Source of the DNA: Bacteroidales bacterium
GTDB lineage: Bacteria; Bacteroidota; Bacteroidia; Bacteroidales; UBA932
DNA: 5,236 nt
Direction: 5' to 3'
NCBI GenBank assembly: GCA_024401915.1
Contig: JAKSKA010000109.1
Coordinates: forward strand, 1-5,236
Below the pieces are notes generated by a model, which ran no database searches, was not told the origin of the DNA, and saw only the letters and a program-made list of their open reading frames with translations. The position numbers and the translations under genes are program-made. This document shows, in pieces, positions 5,152 through 5,236 of this stretch (the first letter of the stretch is position 1; every line of letters begins with the position of its first letter).

Positions 5152-5236
5152 ATGATTCTTAAAGTTACAAATGCGGTGTATGTCAAGGATTATATCCTGG
5201 CTTTGACCTTCAACAACGGGGAGGTCAGGAACTTTG
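5152..5236 (+). CDS. DUF2442 family protein, N-terminal fragment
   Basis: Cut by the right edge after 28 codons of a protein usually about 80-90 residues long. The visible part reads MILKVTNAVYVKDYILALTF followed by NNGEVRNF, the typical DUF2442 opening: a short strand, a Y-x-x-x-Y/L-x-L-x-F segment and a turn with N-G before V. The family's function is unknown to me. It starts four bases after the DUF4160 stop with no promoter between, so it should be translated from the same message. The call rests on a short sequence plus the strong contextual clue of DUF4160 next door. Confidence 0.75.
   Translation, partial: MILKVTNAVYVKDYILALTFNNGEVRNF

Overview
The window reads as chromosomal DNA from a member of the Bacteroidota, most likely order Bacteroidales. 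Four putative promoters carry the phylum's -7 element TAnnTTTG (1962-1969 minus, 2018-2025, 3867-3874 and 4867-4874 plus). Start regions are A/T-rich without Shine-Dalgarno sequences, and the TypA, acyl-CoA synthetase and DUF177 proteins look like Bacteroidales family members. Coding DNA is rather GC-rich (57-60% in two typA stretches counted by hand), which would suit a high-GC lineage such as an Alistipes-like or uncultured gut Bacteroidales. That genus-level guess is inference.

Layout. Positions 1-1954 hold a two-gene minus-strand operon: a Cys-rich lipoprotein of unknown function, then an AMP-forming acyl-CoA synthetase cut by the window's left edge. The two share one base in a TAATG stop/start. 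Positions 1955-2042 are a compact divergent promoter region. Positions 2043-4597 run on the plus strand: typA/bipA (ribosome-associated GTPase), a DUF177/YceD protein, rpmF (ribosomal protein L32) and tRNA-Arg(CCU). This is a translation-themed cluster, closed by a strong terminator whose hairpin includes the last bases of the tRNA. Positions 4641-4866 are non-coding and packed with short inverted repeats. Positions 4867-5236 carry a promoter with a palindromic candidate operator and a small, AT-richer gene pair: DUF4160, then DUF2442 cut by the right edge.

How the genes fit together. TypA acts in ribosome assembly and stress translation. YceD and L32 are a widely conserved neighbouring pair linked to 23S rRNA and the large subunit, and the tRNA adds a decoding component. 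The minus-strand operon probably serves fatty-acid activation at the envelope, with no visible link to the plus-strand genes beyond the shared intergenic region. The DUF4160-DUF2442 pair looks like a small accessory module placed behind a tRNA gene. Its base composition, tight spacing and palindromic promoter resemble a toxin-antitoxin-like unit, but no function can be read from the sequence. It is the best candidate here for something poorly described. No CRISPR array, transposase, integrase or reverse transcriptase is present.
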